The position numbers and the translations under genes were made by a program. 64,000 bases of DNA from CAVYXK01 sp963708245 (GTDB taxonomy: Bacteria > Pseudomonadota > Alphaproteobacteria > Acetobacterales > Acetobacteraceae): positions 3,410,001-3,474,000 of the forward strand of contig OY970201.1 of the NCBI GenBank assembly GCA_963708245.1. The letters are read 5' to 3'. Of the stretch, positions 8,078 to 17,418 are shown in pieces (within the stretch, counting starts at the first letter, position 1; each line of letters opens with the position of its first letter). The notes below the pieces were generated by a model. It ran no database searches and was not told the origin of the DNA. It saw only the letters and a program-made list of their open reading frames with translations.

Positions 8078-10048
8078 ATGATTGACAGGCGAGCCGCCCT
8101 GTCGACGACGTCGGTCGCGCCGCATTCGATCCCGCCGCCCGGAAGACCTGGGTCGGGCACGCTCACCGGTATCGTTGTCGGGGTGGTTGTCATCTGCGCC
8201 CTCTACTTCGGAAGCGTGGTGCTGATTCCGATCACTCTGGCCTTGCTGCTGTGCTTCGTGCTGAGCCCGCTAATGGAACTACTACGCCGCCTTTGGCTGC
8301 CGCGTGTAGTCGCAGCGTTGCTTGCGGTGCTGATCGCAATCGGCGTCATCATCGCCCTTGGCGGCGTCATCGGCACCCAGATAGCCAAACTCGCGGAGCA
8401 GGCTCCACAGTATCAAACAACGATCGAGAACAAGATCGACTCTCTACGAAATCTAGTTGGCACTAATCTTTCGCGCCGGTTCAGTGGCCTCATGAACAAA
8501 ATCCAGAACACGGGCTCACCTGCACAAAAGCCAGCGGCACAACCGACACAATCGCAAGGAGGTCCCGGCACCTCGGACCTGGTGAGTGGATCCAAACCGG
8601 TCCCCGTCGTCATCACGCAATCACCCGCTTCCTCGGCGCTCGACCTCAGCCGGCGCATTCTGGAGCCGCTGCTTAGCCCGATCGCCACCTTGGGTATTAT
8701 TCTGGTGGTCGCGGTTTTCGCCCTTCTTCAGAAGGAGGATCTGCGAGATCGCCTGATCCGATTGTTTGGATCCAGTGATCTGCATCGGACGACTACCGCG
8801 ATGGACGACGCCGGGCAGCGGCTCACCCGGTATTTTCTCACGCAGCTCGGAATTAACTGCTCCTTCGGCGCGATCGTGGGCATCGGTCTCTACTTCATCG
8901 GTGTGCCGAGTGCAGTGCTCTGGGGCATACTCGGCGCAATACTGCGGTTCGTGCCGTATATAGGCTCCTATATCGCGGCGGCATTACCGATCGTTCTCGC
9001 CGCTGCGGTAGGCAACGGCTGGAGCATGGCGCTTTGGACGGCGGCGCTTTACATCGCTACCGAGCTGATCATGGGTCAGGCAGTCGAGCCCATGGTGTAT
9101 GGCCGTAGCACTGGGCTGTCGCCGTTTTCCGTCATCATCGCGGCGATCTTCTGGACCTGGATTTGGGGGCCGATCGGCCTCATCCTATCCACACCGCTCA
9201 CGCTCTGTCTCGTCGTGCTCGGCCGACATGTCGAACAACTAGCGTTCCTCGACGTCATGCTCGGTGACCGGCCGGCCCTGACGCCGACCGAGAATTTTTA
9301 TCAGCGCATTCTCGCCGGTGACCCAGACGAGGTAGTGGAGCAGGCAGAAAGGTTTCTGGCCGAGCATTCGCTATCCGCATATTACGATGAGGTGGCACTC
9401 GAAGGTCTGCAGCTCGCCGCCGCTGATGCGAAGCGCGGTGTAATGGCTCCACAGCAAGTCGAACAAATCAACCAGGTCGTCAAGGAACTTGTGGACGATC
9501 TGGCTGACCACAGCGACGTTGAGCCATCGCCTGTGAAGCGCGACGGCAGCACCGGCGAAGCGCCCGGCCATCGAGTCGTCGGGCCGGACACGTCTCCCGA
9601 TCAGGCGGTGGCTGTTGGTCTGCGATCGTCGGAGTGGCAGGGCAAATTGCCGGTGCTTTGCATCGCCGGCCGTGGGCCACTCGACGAGGCCGCTTCGTCC
9701 ATGCTCGCCCAGTTGTTGGAGAAGCACCAAATCGGCGTCCGCACAGTCGCTTATGAGACCGTTTCGCGCACCCGGATCGCAACTCTCGACATGGCCGACG
9801 TGGCCATGGTGTGCCTTTCGTATCTGGACATCAGCGGCAGCCCGGGTTACCTGCGCTTCCTCATCCGCCGTATCAAGCAGCGGTTTCCCGCGACCTCAGT
9901 TCTCGTCGGCATTTGGCCCGCCGATGACCCGTTCCTGCAGGACCTGGCTTCGCGGCAGGCGGCAGGGGCTGATTTTTATGTCAGCTCGCTGCGAGAAGCA
10001 CTGAATATCTGCCTCGCCGCAGCGCATAATCCTCCGGGAGAGGACTGA
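8078..10048 (+). CDS. AI-2E/PerM-family permease with long soluble C-terminal extension
   Basis: The first ~390 residues carry the AI-2E transporter (PerM/YdiK) pattern. A hydrophobic pair near residues 30-90 is followed by a soluble stretch with proline/glutamine-rich sequence (about 150-190) and then the conserved membrane block with LGAILRFVPYIGSYIAAALP and the segment around ELIMGQAVEPMVYGRSTGLS. Family proteins export small molecules or exchange ions; the autoinducer-2 function is proven only for a few. Residues ~400-656 form an extra cytosolic part whose last 130 residues (VLCIAGRGPLDEAASSML...) look like a Rossmann-type or B12-binding-like module, known in long alphaproteobacterial members. 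It stands alone, with no obvious operon partner. Confidence 0.88.
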   Translation: MIDRRAALSTTSVAPHSIPPPGRPGSGTLTGIVVGVVVICALYFGSVVLIPITLALLLCFVLSPLMELLRRLWLPRVVAALLAVLIAIGVIIALGGVIGTQIAKLAEQAPQYQTTIENKIDSLRNLVGTNLSRRFSGLMNKIQNTGSPAQKPAAQPTQSQGGPGTSDLVSGSKPVPVVITQSPASSALDLSRRILEPLLSPIATLGIILVVAVFALLQKEDLRDRLIRLFGSSDLHRTTTAMDDAGQRLTRYFLTQLGINCSFGAIVGIGLYFIGVPSAVLWGILGAILRFVPYIGSYIAAALPIVLAAAVGNGWSMALWTAALYIATELIMGQAVEPMVYGRSTGLSPFSVIIAAIFWTWIWGPIGLILSTPLTLCLVVLGRHVEQLAFLDVMLGDRPALTPTENFYQRILAGDPDEVVEQAERFLAEHSLSAYYDEVALEGLQLAAADAKRGVMAPQQVEQINQVVKELVDDLADHSDVEPSPVKRDGSTGEAPGHRVVGPDTSPDQAVAVGLRSSEWQGKLPVLCIAGRGPLDEAASSMLAQLLEKHQIGVRTVAYETVSRTRIATLDMADVAMVCLSYLDISGSPGYLRFLIRRIKQRFPATSVLVGIWPADDPFLQDLASRQAAGADFYVSSLREALNICLAAAHNPPGED

Positions 10049-10472
10049 AACGCGATGCGGGCATCTGCGCTTCCACCCGAAGTGGTTGTCGACGGAAGCG
10101 GGTCAGTGACGACAGGGGGCGCTGCGCGGCAGCAACCTTCGGAATCTCATCCGCCGACGTGAGGGCGCACCAAAACCGGCCAGTGGTCGGACAGGCGCTC
10201 TTTCTACTCCGCCGCCCCGCGCTTGATCAGGGGGGCTTCTCAGACCCTGGGAGATGTAGCTTCATCCGAACCCATTCACGTTTGAGTGTTGCATAATCAC
10301 AAGGTTGTTAATGCTTACGCTAGGACCGCAAGATCTTCGGATATGGGCCGCGAACTACATCTGCATCCTGGCGGCTCGTGCGCTTCTCCTGGTTCAATGG
10401 GTCGTCCGTCACCAACCTGTCGCAAGCGACGTGCACGTCGACATTGGCAGCCTAAATAATGAGGAAACAAAA
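10049..10472. other. Region without a recognisable gene
   Basis: About 420 bp between the permease and the lipoprotein-like gene. One open frame crosses it but lacks recognisable features. A GAGGAAAC ribosome-binding-like sequence appears at its right end, upstream of ATG 10473. Confidence 0.4.
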
Positions 10473-10485
10473 ATGATGAATCGAA

Positions 10486-11487
10486 ATGTGGACGATCGTA
10501 TCGGTGGTTGGCGGCTTGGCATTGCTGGCGGGCTGTGGTTGCAGTCAGCCCAACCGGACGGCTGGCGGCGCCGGGGGAGGTGCCGGAAGGCATTGTCAAA
10601 CTAACCGCAGATTATGGGCATCGGTGGATCTCAAACGGAGCCTCCGCTTCGCAAGAATATTGCGCAGCGGCGCGGCCCCCATCTGCGCGCGTCCGGCGGA
10701 GAAGGCGGCCGTCGGCGTCAGCGCGCTGGTAAGCCAGCTTCAGCTGATCACCATGACCTGCGGCACCAGGGACAAATACAACGCGCTCATTCGACATTTG
10801 CGCCCGGCGCTCGTGACGAAAGAGAAGAATCTCAGAGCGTTCTTTGCTCGCGCGTATGGCAAGCGAGGCCAGACGGAGCACGACAAATACATTACTGAGC
10901 TGGCGAACCTGCAGTCGGCACTCGCGTTGAAGTCCGGCGACCGGTTCTGCAGCGTCAGTTCCGGCATGTTCGACCAGGTCATGCAGCTGTCGACCATGGA
11001 GGAACTAGCGACGTATACCCAAAGCAAGTTCATTCAGCAGGCGCTCGCGGTCGATGAGTGCCCGGCGGCAGCGAGACCAAAGATGACACCGCGTGGGAAG
11101 GGACAGCAAAGGGAGGCGGCGACGCCGATGCCGGCTCGACGTGGTCGCCCAACGCCGCGGTTCGACAGAGTTTTATGCACGCATCGCGTGATGCTGGGCC
11201 GTCGAAAGCGAGACACCGTGCTGCTGACGGTGCGCCTCACTGTAGCGGCGCTATATGTCCGCTACCTCCGGCCCCTCCCGGGCCATTCAGCCGGTGGTTC
11301 AGACAGGCGTCAAATCCGGTACCGCCGAGGACGGCACACCGTGCAGAGCATCCAATGGACTGGTGGTAGCGCCGATTACGGAATTTTACGTTGGCTCTCG
11401 AACTCTCGGCTTCGTGCTTTGGCCCGTCGCAGTGACGCCCTTACCGTTCGGTCGTGTATGTCCTCCGTCTCGAGGGGGGAGGCTTGA
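10486..11487 (+). CDS. Lipoprotein-like start joined to a conserved unknown domain; probably frame-damaged
   Basis: The frame begins MWTIVSVVGGLALLAGCGCS, a clear lipoprotein signal with lipobox LLAGC. The best ribosome-binding site, however, serves an ATG at 10473 in another frame, suggesting a base change between the two. Residues ~80-190 (VSALVSQLQLITMTCGTRDK, YGKRGQTEHDKYITELANLQ, CSVSSGMFDQVM) form a compact domain with two or more cysteines found in small alphaproteobacterial periplasmic proteins of unknown role. After about nt 11060 the frame is arginine-rich and looks non-coding, so the true C-terminus is probably near there. Function unknown. Confidence 0.45.
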   Translation: MWTIVSVVGGLALLAGCGCSQPNRTAGGAGGGAGRHCQTNRRLWASVDLKRSLRFARILRSGAAPICARPAEKAAVGVSALVSQLQLITMTCGTRDKYNALIRHLRPALVTKEKNLRAFFARAYGKRGQTEHDKYITELANLQSALALKSGDRFCSVSSGMFDQVMQLSTMEELATYTQSKFIQQALAVDECPAAARPKMTPRGKGQQREAATPMPARRGRPTPRFDRVLCTHRVMLGRRKRDTVLLTVRLTVAALYVRYLRPLPGHSAGGSDRRQIRYRRGRHTVQSIQWTGGSADYGILRWLSNSRLRALARRSDALTVRSCMSSVSRGEA

Positions 11488-13361
11488 AGACTGGGCGGCG
11501 GCTGCGAAGTTTACTGCGCTGGACACTCGGGATCGGGCTGGTTCTCGCTGCGCTTCTGATCTCGTTGGTCGGGGCGTTCTTTGCGTTCGCCGATCGCTAC
11601 GACCTCGGCCAGCTGGTGGCCGGGCGCCTGACGGCCTCCTTTGAGCGCAAGGTCACCATCGGGTCGCTGCACGTAACGCCGGGACGCTGGCTGCATATCG
11701 AGCTTCGTGATTTTCAGCTCGCCAATCTGCCCAACGGCACACAACCGGTTATGGCGATAGTGACGAGCGCCAGCGCCGAGATTGATGCCATATCGCTCCT
11801 GCATGGACCCCTCCTGGTACGCAGGCTCACCATAAGCGGGCTGCAGCTCCTGCTAGAGAAGAAGAACTGGATGTTCGGAGCGACTGCCGTGACCGTCACG
11901 CCGAAGCGGACCGACCGAACAAGTTTCCCCATCCTGCTCAATGCGCAGATAGCGGGCGACGTGGTGTTCCGGACTTCGAATGGCCATCCGCTGGATACGC
12001 GTCTGGACCAGCTTCAGCTCCATACGGAGAGTGCAGACAAGCCCGTGCGAATCGCCGCTACCGGGTCGTATAATGGCACCCCTCTCACCCTCGAAGCTGA
12101 TCTCGCCTCGCTCGACGCGCTCCGCGATGCCGCGGACCCCTACCGCACCGACATCCACCTCGCTTCGGGCGACACCACGCTGCATTTCCGGGGTACCATG
12201 ACCAAGCCGCTCGACGTCGATGGAGCGAAAGGTTGGCTCGAGCTCATGGCGCCCACCGTGGCAGCGATCTTGCACATCGCCGGCGCTTCCGGTGATTTCG
12301 GCGCGTCGCTGCGGCTCGCTGGTCCGTTTGAGCATGACGGGCCGCTCTGGCATGTGAGCCAAGCATCGGGCGCGCTGAACGGGGACACGATCACGGCGGC
12401 CGACGTGAAGCTCATCGAGGGTCAGCACAGCAAACCTGACGACCTGACCGTCGATGTTGCCCTCAGCCAGTTGGACGCGAACGTCCTGCTTGCCGCCAGG
12501 AAGAAAGGGCCCGTTGCCGATGCCGACGTACCACTCACCGTCGACCGCGCGCCTGACACGCTCATCGCGCTCAAGGTGTCGGCGCGCAAACTCGCCTATG
12601 CCCGGGTCCGAGCCTCGGACGTGACGTTCAGCGGCTTCGTCAAGCCCGGCCGGATCACGGTCGACGTGCTGTCGCTGGGCTATCTCGGGGCGCCGTTGCG
12701 GGCGAGCGGTCAGATCGAGGCCGCGTCCGGCCCCGGCGATACAGATGAGGGCCGCGTGACGGCGAATGTCGACATTAGTGGCATCGACGTTCAGGCGCTC
12801 CGCGAGCTGCTCGATGCCGGTAACCTGCCGCTTCTTGGGCGGATGAACGGTAAGGCGTCGGTGGAGGCAATCGGCGCCACGCTCAATGAGGCAGCACGCG
12901 GGGCCAGGCTGTCCGCCGTGTTCGCCATGGACAGTGGCAGCATCTCGCGTCATGTCATCGAGCTTGCCTCGACCGACGCGCGAACGATTTTCCGCAAGGC
13001 CCACGGAATGAGCCCGATCTCCTGTGTGGTCGGCGTCCTCGACATTCGTGCTGGCACAGGAACGATATCGCCGCTCCGAATCCGCAGCGCGGATGGCACG
13101 ATCACCGGCCGAGGTACATTCGACATCTATCGCCATCAGATCGATATCACTGTGGCGAGCGAGGCGCGAACGACTAGCCTGTTCGCGCTCGACGTGCCCG
13201 TCCGGGTCAGCGGCTCGTTCGCTTCTCCTACTATCCGCCCGGCAACTCTCTCCGCCGTCGGACGCGCGCAGCTCTCGGGCGGCGACGATGTGAGCCGACT
13301 GCTGCCCAGCCTGCAGCCGTTTGCGCGGCGCATTCCATGCCTGTCTGCGCGTGCGGGTTAG
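11454..13361 (+). CDS. AsmA-family protein
   Basis: The product has an N-terminal membrane anchor (LGIGLVLAALLISLVGAFFA) followed by about 600 residues of beta-rich sequence with AsmA-type motifs: RKVTIGSLHVTPGRWLHIEL near the start and the late block that ends VRVSGSFASPTIRP. AsmA/YhdP-type proteins span the periplasm and are implicated in phospholipid transport to the outer membrane. ATG at 11454 lacks a clear ribosome-binding site. A TTG at 11484 directly after GGGGGGAGG gives MKTGRRLRSLLRW and is a possible alternative, although the spacing is very short. Confidence 0.85.
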   Translation: MYVLRLEGGGLKTGRRLRSLLRWTLGIGLVLAALLISLVGAFFAFADRYDLGQLVAGRLTASFERKVTIGSLHVTPGRWLHIELRDFQLANLPNGTQPVMAIVTSASAEIDAISLLHGPLLVRRLTISGLQLLLEKKNWMFGATAVTVTPKRTDRTSFPILLNAQIAGDVVFRTSNGHPLDTRLDQLQLHTESADKPVRIAATGSYNGTPLTLEADLASLDALRDAADPYRTDIHLASGDTTLHFRGTMTKPLDVDGAKGWLELMAPTVAAILHIAGASGDFGASLRLAGPFEHDGPLWHVSQASGALNGDTITAADVKLIEGQHSKPDDLTVDVALSQLDANVLLAARKKGPVADADVPLTVDRAPDTLIALKVSARKLAYARVRASDVTFSGFVKPGRITVDVLSLGYLGAPLRASGQIEAASGPGDTDEGRVTANVDISGIDVQALRELLDAGNLPLLGRMNGKASVEAIGATLNEAARGARLSAVFAMDSGSISRHVIELASTDARTIFRKAHGMSPISCVVGVLDIRAGTGTISPLRIRSADGTITGRGTFDIYRHQIDITVASEARTTSLFALDVPVRVSGSFASPTIRPATLSAVGRAQLSGGDDVSRLLPSLQPFARRIPCLSARAG

Positions 13362-13502
13362 CTAAAGAATTACGAAATTCCTAGTCCCCAGCGTGGAGGA
13401 TCGTAGCCATGGCCCGATCCGATAACGATGGGCGCCCCGATTGCCAGGATTTGATGGGCCCGTCCGATCTGTTCAAGGAGGCATCGCTCCTGTGCGTGTT
13501 GC

Positions 13503-14336
13503 CTATCGAGGGGCCGCCGGGTGCACGGCCTCTCGAAAGGATCGTGCCTGCCCACCGAGTACGAGCGCGCTCGCGGTGAGCGCGCCTATGGAAGCTCCGA
13601 GAGAGAAATGCAGAAAGAGCATTGCCTGCGCGCCAACTCGCCGAGCGCGACGCCGGTCAGGTGCACGTCGACGCCTGAGGCCTTGACCGCGAGATCCAAG
13701 AGGAAATTGACGGCCATGATCGGCACCATCGCCATCAGCCATGCCGCCGTATACCGCAGAACGTTCCCGCGCATGCTAGCGACGCTTTCTCTCCATCGAG
13801 GTTGCGGCGGATCCAGGGTAAGAATGGTGAAGTAGGGAACCTGGCGAACGATCGCCCAGAAGATCAGCGCCACTGCGAGCACAGGAAAAATAGCCGTCCA
13901 GGTCGTCAATGAACGGCTGGGCGACACAGCCGCCGCCAGCAGAAGCGCCGCCGTGAGCACCGCGAGGGACCACCCGTAAGTGACGATCAGGAAACCGAGG
14001 TATTTCCAGAACGGCTTTTGAAATAGAACGGATCGAACGTATCGTCGAGCAGCAGCTTTCGGCGCCAGGAGATGCTGAAGGAGAGAAGGAATTTCAGTCC
14101 GGTGAGCCACGCCAATGCCGCTCCGGCCACTACGTACCAGGGGCGGTGAGCAAAGCGTGCCATTTCTCGGAGAGGCCGTGGGAATTGCCAACCATCTTGT
14201 GATAGAGGAATTCCGCCGTTACCAGAAACACGATCGGCGGCCAGATCGCTTTGACATGCAGCCACCAGTATCGCCATAGCAGCGCGTAGGCCTGTTTCGT
14301 GGTGGCGAATACCGGCAGGTGTTCGGGTGATTGCAT
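13503..14336 (-). pseudogene. Multi-spanning membrane protein with at least three frame breaks
   Basis: Translating leftwards from ATG 14336 gives MQSPEHLPVF then LLWRYWWLHVKAIWPPIVFL. The frame must be shifted near 14165 to continue WYVVAGAALAWLTGLKFLLS, again near 14030 to continue FWKYLGFLIVTYGWSLAVL and three further helices, and again near 13625 to finish LFLHFSLGASIGALTASALV. Together they make one protein of about 270 residues with six or more membrane helices, resembling Yip1/DUF-type integral membrane proteins. No single frame covers it. It is either a decayed gene or a locus with several sequence errors. Confidence 0.6.
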
Positions 14337-14503
14337 CGAAATCGGGTTCTCAGGCGCTCCAGCCAAAGCTTCTCGGGTCGGATCTCGACGGTCAAGCTGA
14401 CGACCGCCGGAACCGGCGCGCTAATCAGGCCCCATATTTGACCAAGCAACTTTCCTCGGCGGAGGCGGCGTTCGCGGAAGCCGCTTGAAGGGAACGCTCC
14501 GTA

Positions 14504-14670
14504 GGGTGCTGTCGCAAATTTCTACCCGGCGGCGGCCGAGCGTATGATTGCCGGCAGAATCTCCAGCGGGACTGCATACGATGATCGAGTTCAAAGACAG
14601 TCATTTTGAGCGGGGACGTTATGCTCTGGGGCATCCGCTGGTACGTGGCGTATCCGATCGGCTACCACAA
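14504..14670 (+). mobile_element. IS6-family remnant: left end plus transposase N-terminus
   Basis: GGGTGCTGTCGCAAATTTC at 14504 resembles an IS6-family terminal inverted repeat. ATG at 14581 then opens MIEFKDSHFERG and, after a one-base frame change, DVMLWGIRWYVAYPIGY, the signature N-terminus of IS6/IS26-type DDE transposases. Similarity stops at about 14670, where unrelated antisense sequence begins, so only roughly 165 bp of the element survive. Confidence 0.6.
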
Positions 14671-14706
14671 GGCCCGATGCGCATCAAACGCGACGCGTCC
14701 GAACGG

Positions 14707-14881
14707 TCAGAGAGCGATCTGCCGTCCGATCTCCACGAACTGCGCGGGCGGGAGATCGAAACGGTCGACCGTGTGGACGGCGTTCCGATACATGAACCCG
14801 AACAGCATGCGCCGCCATCCGGCGAGACGCGGCGCGGTCTTGCTTCGCACCACCTCATCGCGAGCCCCGAAATAGATCGCC
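14707..14881 (-). pseudogene. Kup potassium-transporter C-terminal remnant
   Basis: A minus-strand frame ending at TGA 14707-14709 reads IYFGARDEVVRSKTAPRLAG, then WRRMLFGFMYRNAVHTVDRF, then DLPPAQFVEIGRQIAL. This is the diagnostic C-terminus of Kup/HAK low-affinity potassium uptake proteins. The other ~570 residues are missing. Upstream it abuts the 3' end of the small phage-like gene, and downstream it abuts the IS6 remnant. Confidence 0.7.
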
Positions 14882-15343
14882 TCATCGAGATCTACCGGAC
14901 AGCCGCGATCGCGCGCACAGGCAAGGGCGGACGGAAGGTTCGTAACATCGGATCAGCACCGCTTCCGCGTCGTCCGCTTCCAACTTCGGCGGAGAAACGA
15001 TGCCGGCAGCCTGTTCGAAGGCCACAATCATGCGACGCAACTCGTCAACGGTGAGTTCATCCAGGGGGTCCCGGTGCGTAATGGTCGCGGCGGCCAGGCG
15101 TGGGCTGCAATAGGGTAACGCGATATCGGCCATGGCGGCGGCCGTCTTGTAATCCGCCTTCTCCCAGGCATGCCGCATCACGGAGATTATGACCTCGATC
15201 GGCTGGATGCCGGCATTGGAGGCGGCTATGGCTATGGCGGCGTCGATCGGCCGGCCGAGCGCAGCGGCGGCATGTTTGCGGCTCCGGACGTTCTTCGTGC
15301 CGTGCTTTCGGCCGGCGCCCGGCCGTTTTCCACCGCTAGGCAT
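14882..15343 (-). CDS. Terminase-small-subunit-like protein, C-terminus replaced
   Basis: ATG at 15343 gives MPSGGKRPGAGRKHGTKN, the basic N-terminal tag typical of small-terminase-like and related phage or mobile-element proteins. A helical body follows (EVIISVMRHAWEKADYKTAA, ADIALPYCSPRLAA) and an acidic tail (DELTVDELRRMI). The last ~20 residues (CYEPSVRPCLCARSRLSGRS) come from the adjoining Kup remnant, so the native end was probably cut. In prophages this protein recognises DNA for packaging. Here no large terminase or capsid gene is present, and it sits among other debris. Confidence 0.5.
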   Translation of the reverse strand: MPSGGKRPGAGRKHGTKNVRSRKHAAAALGRPIDAAIAIAASNAGIQPIEVIISVMRHAWEKADYKTAAAMADIALPYCSPRLAAATITHRDPLDELTVDELRRMIVAFEQAAGIVSPPKLEADDAEAVLIRCYEPSVRPCLCARSRLSGRSR

Positions 15344-15367
15344 CCATTCGTGACCTCTTCTGCACCG

Positions 15368-15667
15368 TCATACTGGCGCGCCTGATTTAGCAACCTTCGG
15401 CGCTGCCACAAGGCCAGCCTCGGCGATGGTCGCGCCGGCCAGCTTCCCTTGCAACAGCAAGACAACGCCGTCGGCACCATGCTCCTGCAACGCAGACATG
15501 GCTTTGCGCAGCGCTTTGCTGGCCACGTCGGCCATCATGGTGCTTCCATCATGGTGCTTCGATCCGGCAGCGTCACCTCCAGCTTCACACGCTGCGCAAC
15601 CGGCGGAGCGAGCGACGCGAAGGCCGCATGCTCCAGTACCAGCACCACCTTCGCGGCACGGCTTACC
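15368..15667 (-). pseudogene. Phage-like hypothetical protein broken by an exact 14-bp tandem duplication
   Basis: Reading leftwards, one frame gives VVLVLEHAAFASLAPPVAQR and KLEVTLPDRSTMM, then stops. The next frame gives MADVASKALRKAMSALQEHG and ADGVVLLLQGKLAG to the stop. Removing one copy of the 14-base repeat CATCATGGTGCTTC (15533-15546 and 15547-15560) joins the halves precisely as DRSTMMADVASK. The gene sits 24 bp upstream of the terminase-like gene on the same strand, so the two form a small phage-derived operon. Function unknown. Confidence 0.65.
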
Positions 15668-16303
15668 AGGGGAATGGTGGGCCGGTTGCGGCGACGGCCG
15701 CTGGGGGATCTCCGCGAGCCGCGCCTTCTCGCCAGCACGATTGGCGGCGACGGTCTGCGTCCAGGATCTAGGCGGCCCGAGCCGGGCGCTGCGGCAGACC
15801 TGCCGCGCCGAGATGGTCGAGCAGCCATCCAAGACTGGCAGCGACGGCATTGGTGTTGTCTCGATCGATCAAAGGACGGACCCGATGTATGCGCGGCTTC
15901 AAGGAGCATGCCGCGGCACACCGTTTCTGCCGAGAGTATGATGAATTCTGCAACTTCCTCCGTAGCCGATCTCGCCACAACCAATACGTTCCAGCAACCC
16001 GCCGACGCCGGCAATCTCGTCGGACGTAGCGAGACGGAGGCGGTCGGGTTCGTCGGGCATGATAGCCCGGGTATAGAGAACAGAGCAAGAACGCCATCGA
16101 CGACAACAAGAAGCAGATCGATGCACTTAGTCGCGGCCCTCCGTTGGAGCGCTTCGACCAGGCGGCCCCGATCTCGGCGCGGCCGACATAGACGGCGGGC
16201 CACCGGCGCAGCAGCGTGCCCTGCCTGGGTGGCGGCTCGGCAGCGGCCAAGAGCGTCGGATAACCAGTCTTATCCGGCGTTCAAGACAGTCCGGACCCCA
16301 GGA
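15668..16303. other. Phage/genome debris without intact genes
   Basis: Two coding-like traces are visible. On the minus strand near 16060-15990, DEPDRLRLATSDEIAG resembles the start of a small alphaproteobacterial protein that normally continues with a basic helical tail. On the plus strand, 16081-16192 reads NKKQIDALSRGPPLERFDQA up to a TAG. Neither has a start or a complete domain. Confidence 0.4.
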
Positions 16304-16705
16304 CTATCCGGGAATACAGTTTCCTACATGAACAGTGTCTTCAGTCAATTCTACATGAAAACTTGACCAATGGAATATCAATGATTTTCTATTCAACACA
16401 ATAACATCAGCCCAAGCATAACTAGTTTTGTCCGGCATAACTCCCGTATCGCCGCTGATTGCTATGATCCCGTATTCGTTGTTGGCTATTATCTGCCAAT
16501 CATCTTCAAAAAATTGAAGGCGCACAGTTAACTTGGTTCCATTCACCCTCAATCTGATGATTTGCGGGATGGGATTGTTAGAGCCGAGTTCCTTTTCCTC
16601 GTAGGCGCATGACCATGTCTCCTGTGCGACAGCCGGGGCGCACATTCCGAGAGCAACGACAGCAGTCGCCGCTATGCGAACGAGGGGATCGGATGACTTG
16701 AACAT
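16304..16705 (-). CDS. Secreted hypothetical protein (133 aa), AT-richer than its neighbours
   Basis: ATG at 16705 starts MFKSSDPLVRIAATAVVALG with cleavage predicted after APAVAQ, a standard Sec signal peptide. The mature ~105 residues are beta-rich (IIRLRVNGTKLTVRLQFFED, QIIANNEYGIIAISGD) with two cysteines, one near the start and one near the end (CAY, GNCIPG), that could pair. Base composition is clearly less GC-rich than the surroundings, suggesting recent acquisition. No family is recognised; a small periplasmic binding or inhibitor-like protein is possible. Confidence 0.65.
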   Translation of the reverse strand: MFKSSDPLVRIAATAVVALGMCAPAVAQETWSCAYEEKELGSNNPIPQIIRLRVNGTKLTVRLQFFEDDWQIIANNEYGIIAISGDTGVMPDKTSYAWADVIVLNRKSLIFHWSSFHVELTEDTVHVGNCIPG

Positions 16706-17418
16706 CGGTTAAACCTCACAAGAACGCCGCGCCAGCGTGTCCCTTTTGAAGAGATCAGCCCGGCGGACATATCACAGCGTCGGCCACCCTTTTTCGCCCC
16801 ACCTCGGAGGTAGGTCGGAAAGTTGCACAACTCGCCCATCGGCTGGGCGGCATTCCGGGAGTTTCGGCAGCGGCCGACGCGGTCCCTGTTCGCCGGCACG
16901 GCAACTACCGCCACGGCAAGCGCAGCGCCGAATGGGCCGAGATTCGCTTCCTCGCACGGCTGTGTCGGCGCGGGCTGGCGTATGTGCCGTGCCTCCCCCG
17001 GCCACCCAGACCCGCCTAGCTGGGCAGCGTATCGCGCCGCACGGGACGGCTTGCCGCTGCCCGCGCCCGCCCCGGATGCGACGCCCCCGCTTGGCGAGTT
17101 ATTGCGGATCAATGGACGTGGTGATCTTCCAGCCGAACATCGCCACGAACACCTCGCACTGATGTCGCTCGATAGCCTCCCGCCTTGCGACGACTGGTTT
17201 ATTGGCTGCTCTCCGCCCTCGGGCACTGCGACGGCTGTGTGAACACCTATCGGCTCCCGCAAGTCAGTGTCAGGCTGGGCACGGCGCAGACCATCTCCCC
17301 GCTGGCGGTGCGCGAGAGCGCCAGGATCGCGGCACGCAGAGGGGCCAGTAGAGGCTCTCATCGCCCCCATGCTGGGGCGGCGAATACGTTGATGTTGGTT
17401 AGCTGTGCATGGCGTCCG
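16706..17418. other. Long region without a recognisable gene
   Basis: Several 75-230-codon frames cross this stretch on both strands but are arginine/proline-rich shadows. Short traces such as RHGNYRHGKRSAEWAEIRFL (+, near 16900) and AIERHQCEVFVAMFGWKITT (-, near 17150) look genuinely coding but are isolated. The region is probably more degraded mobile-element DNA. Confidence 0.4.

Noticed and set aside
11853..13136. 427-aa minus-strand open frame
   Set aside because: Antisense to the AsmA gene, with no recognisable domain.
16672..17370. 232-aa minus-strand open frame
   Set aside because: Low-complexity Arg/Gly/Ser composition and conflict with coding-like traces in other frames; not a real gene.
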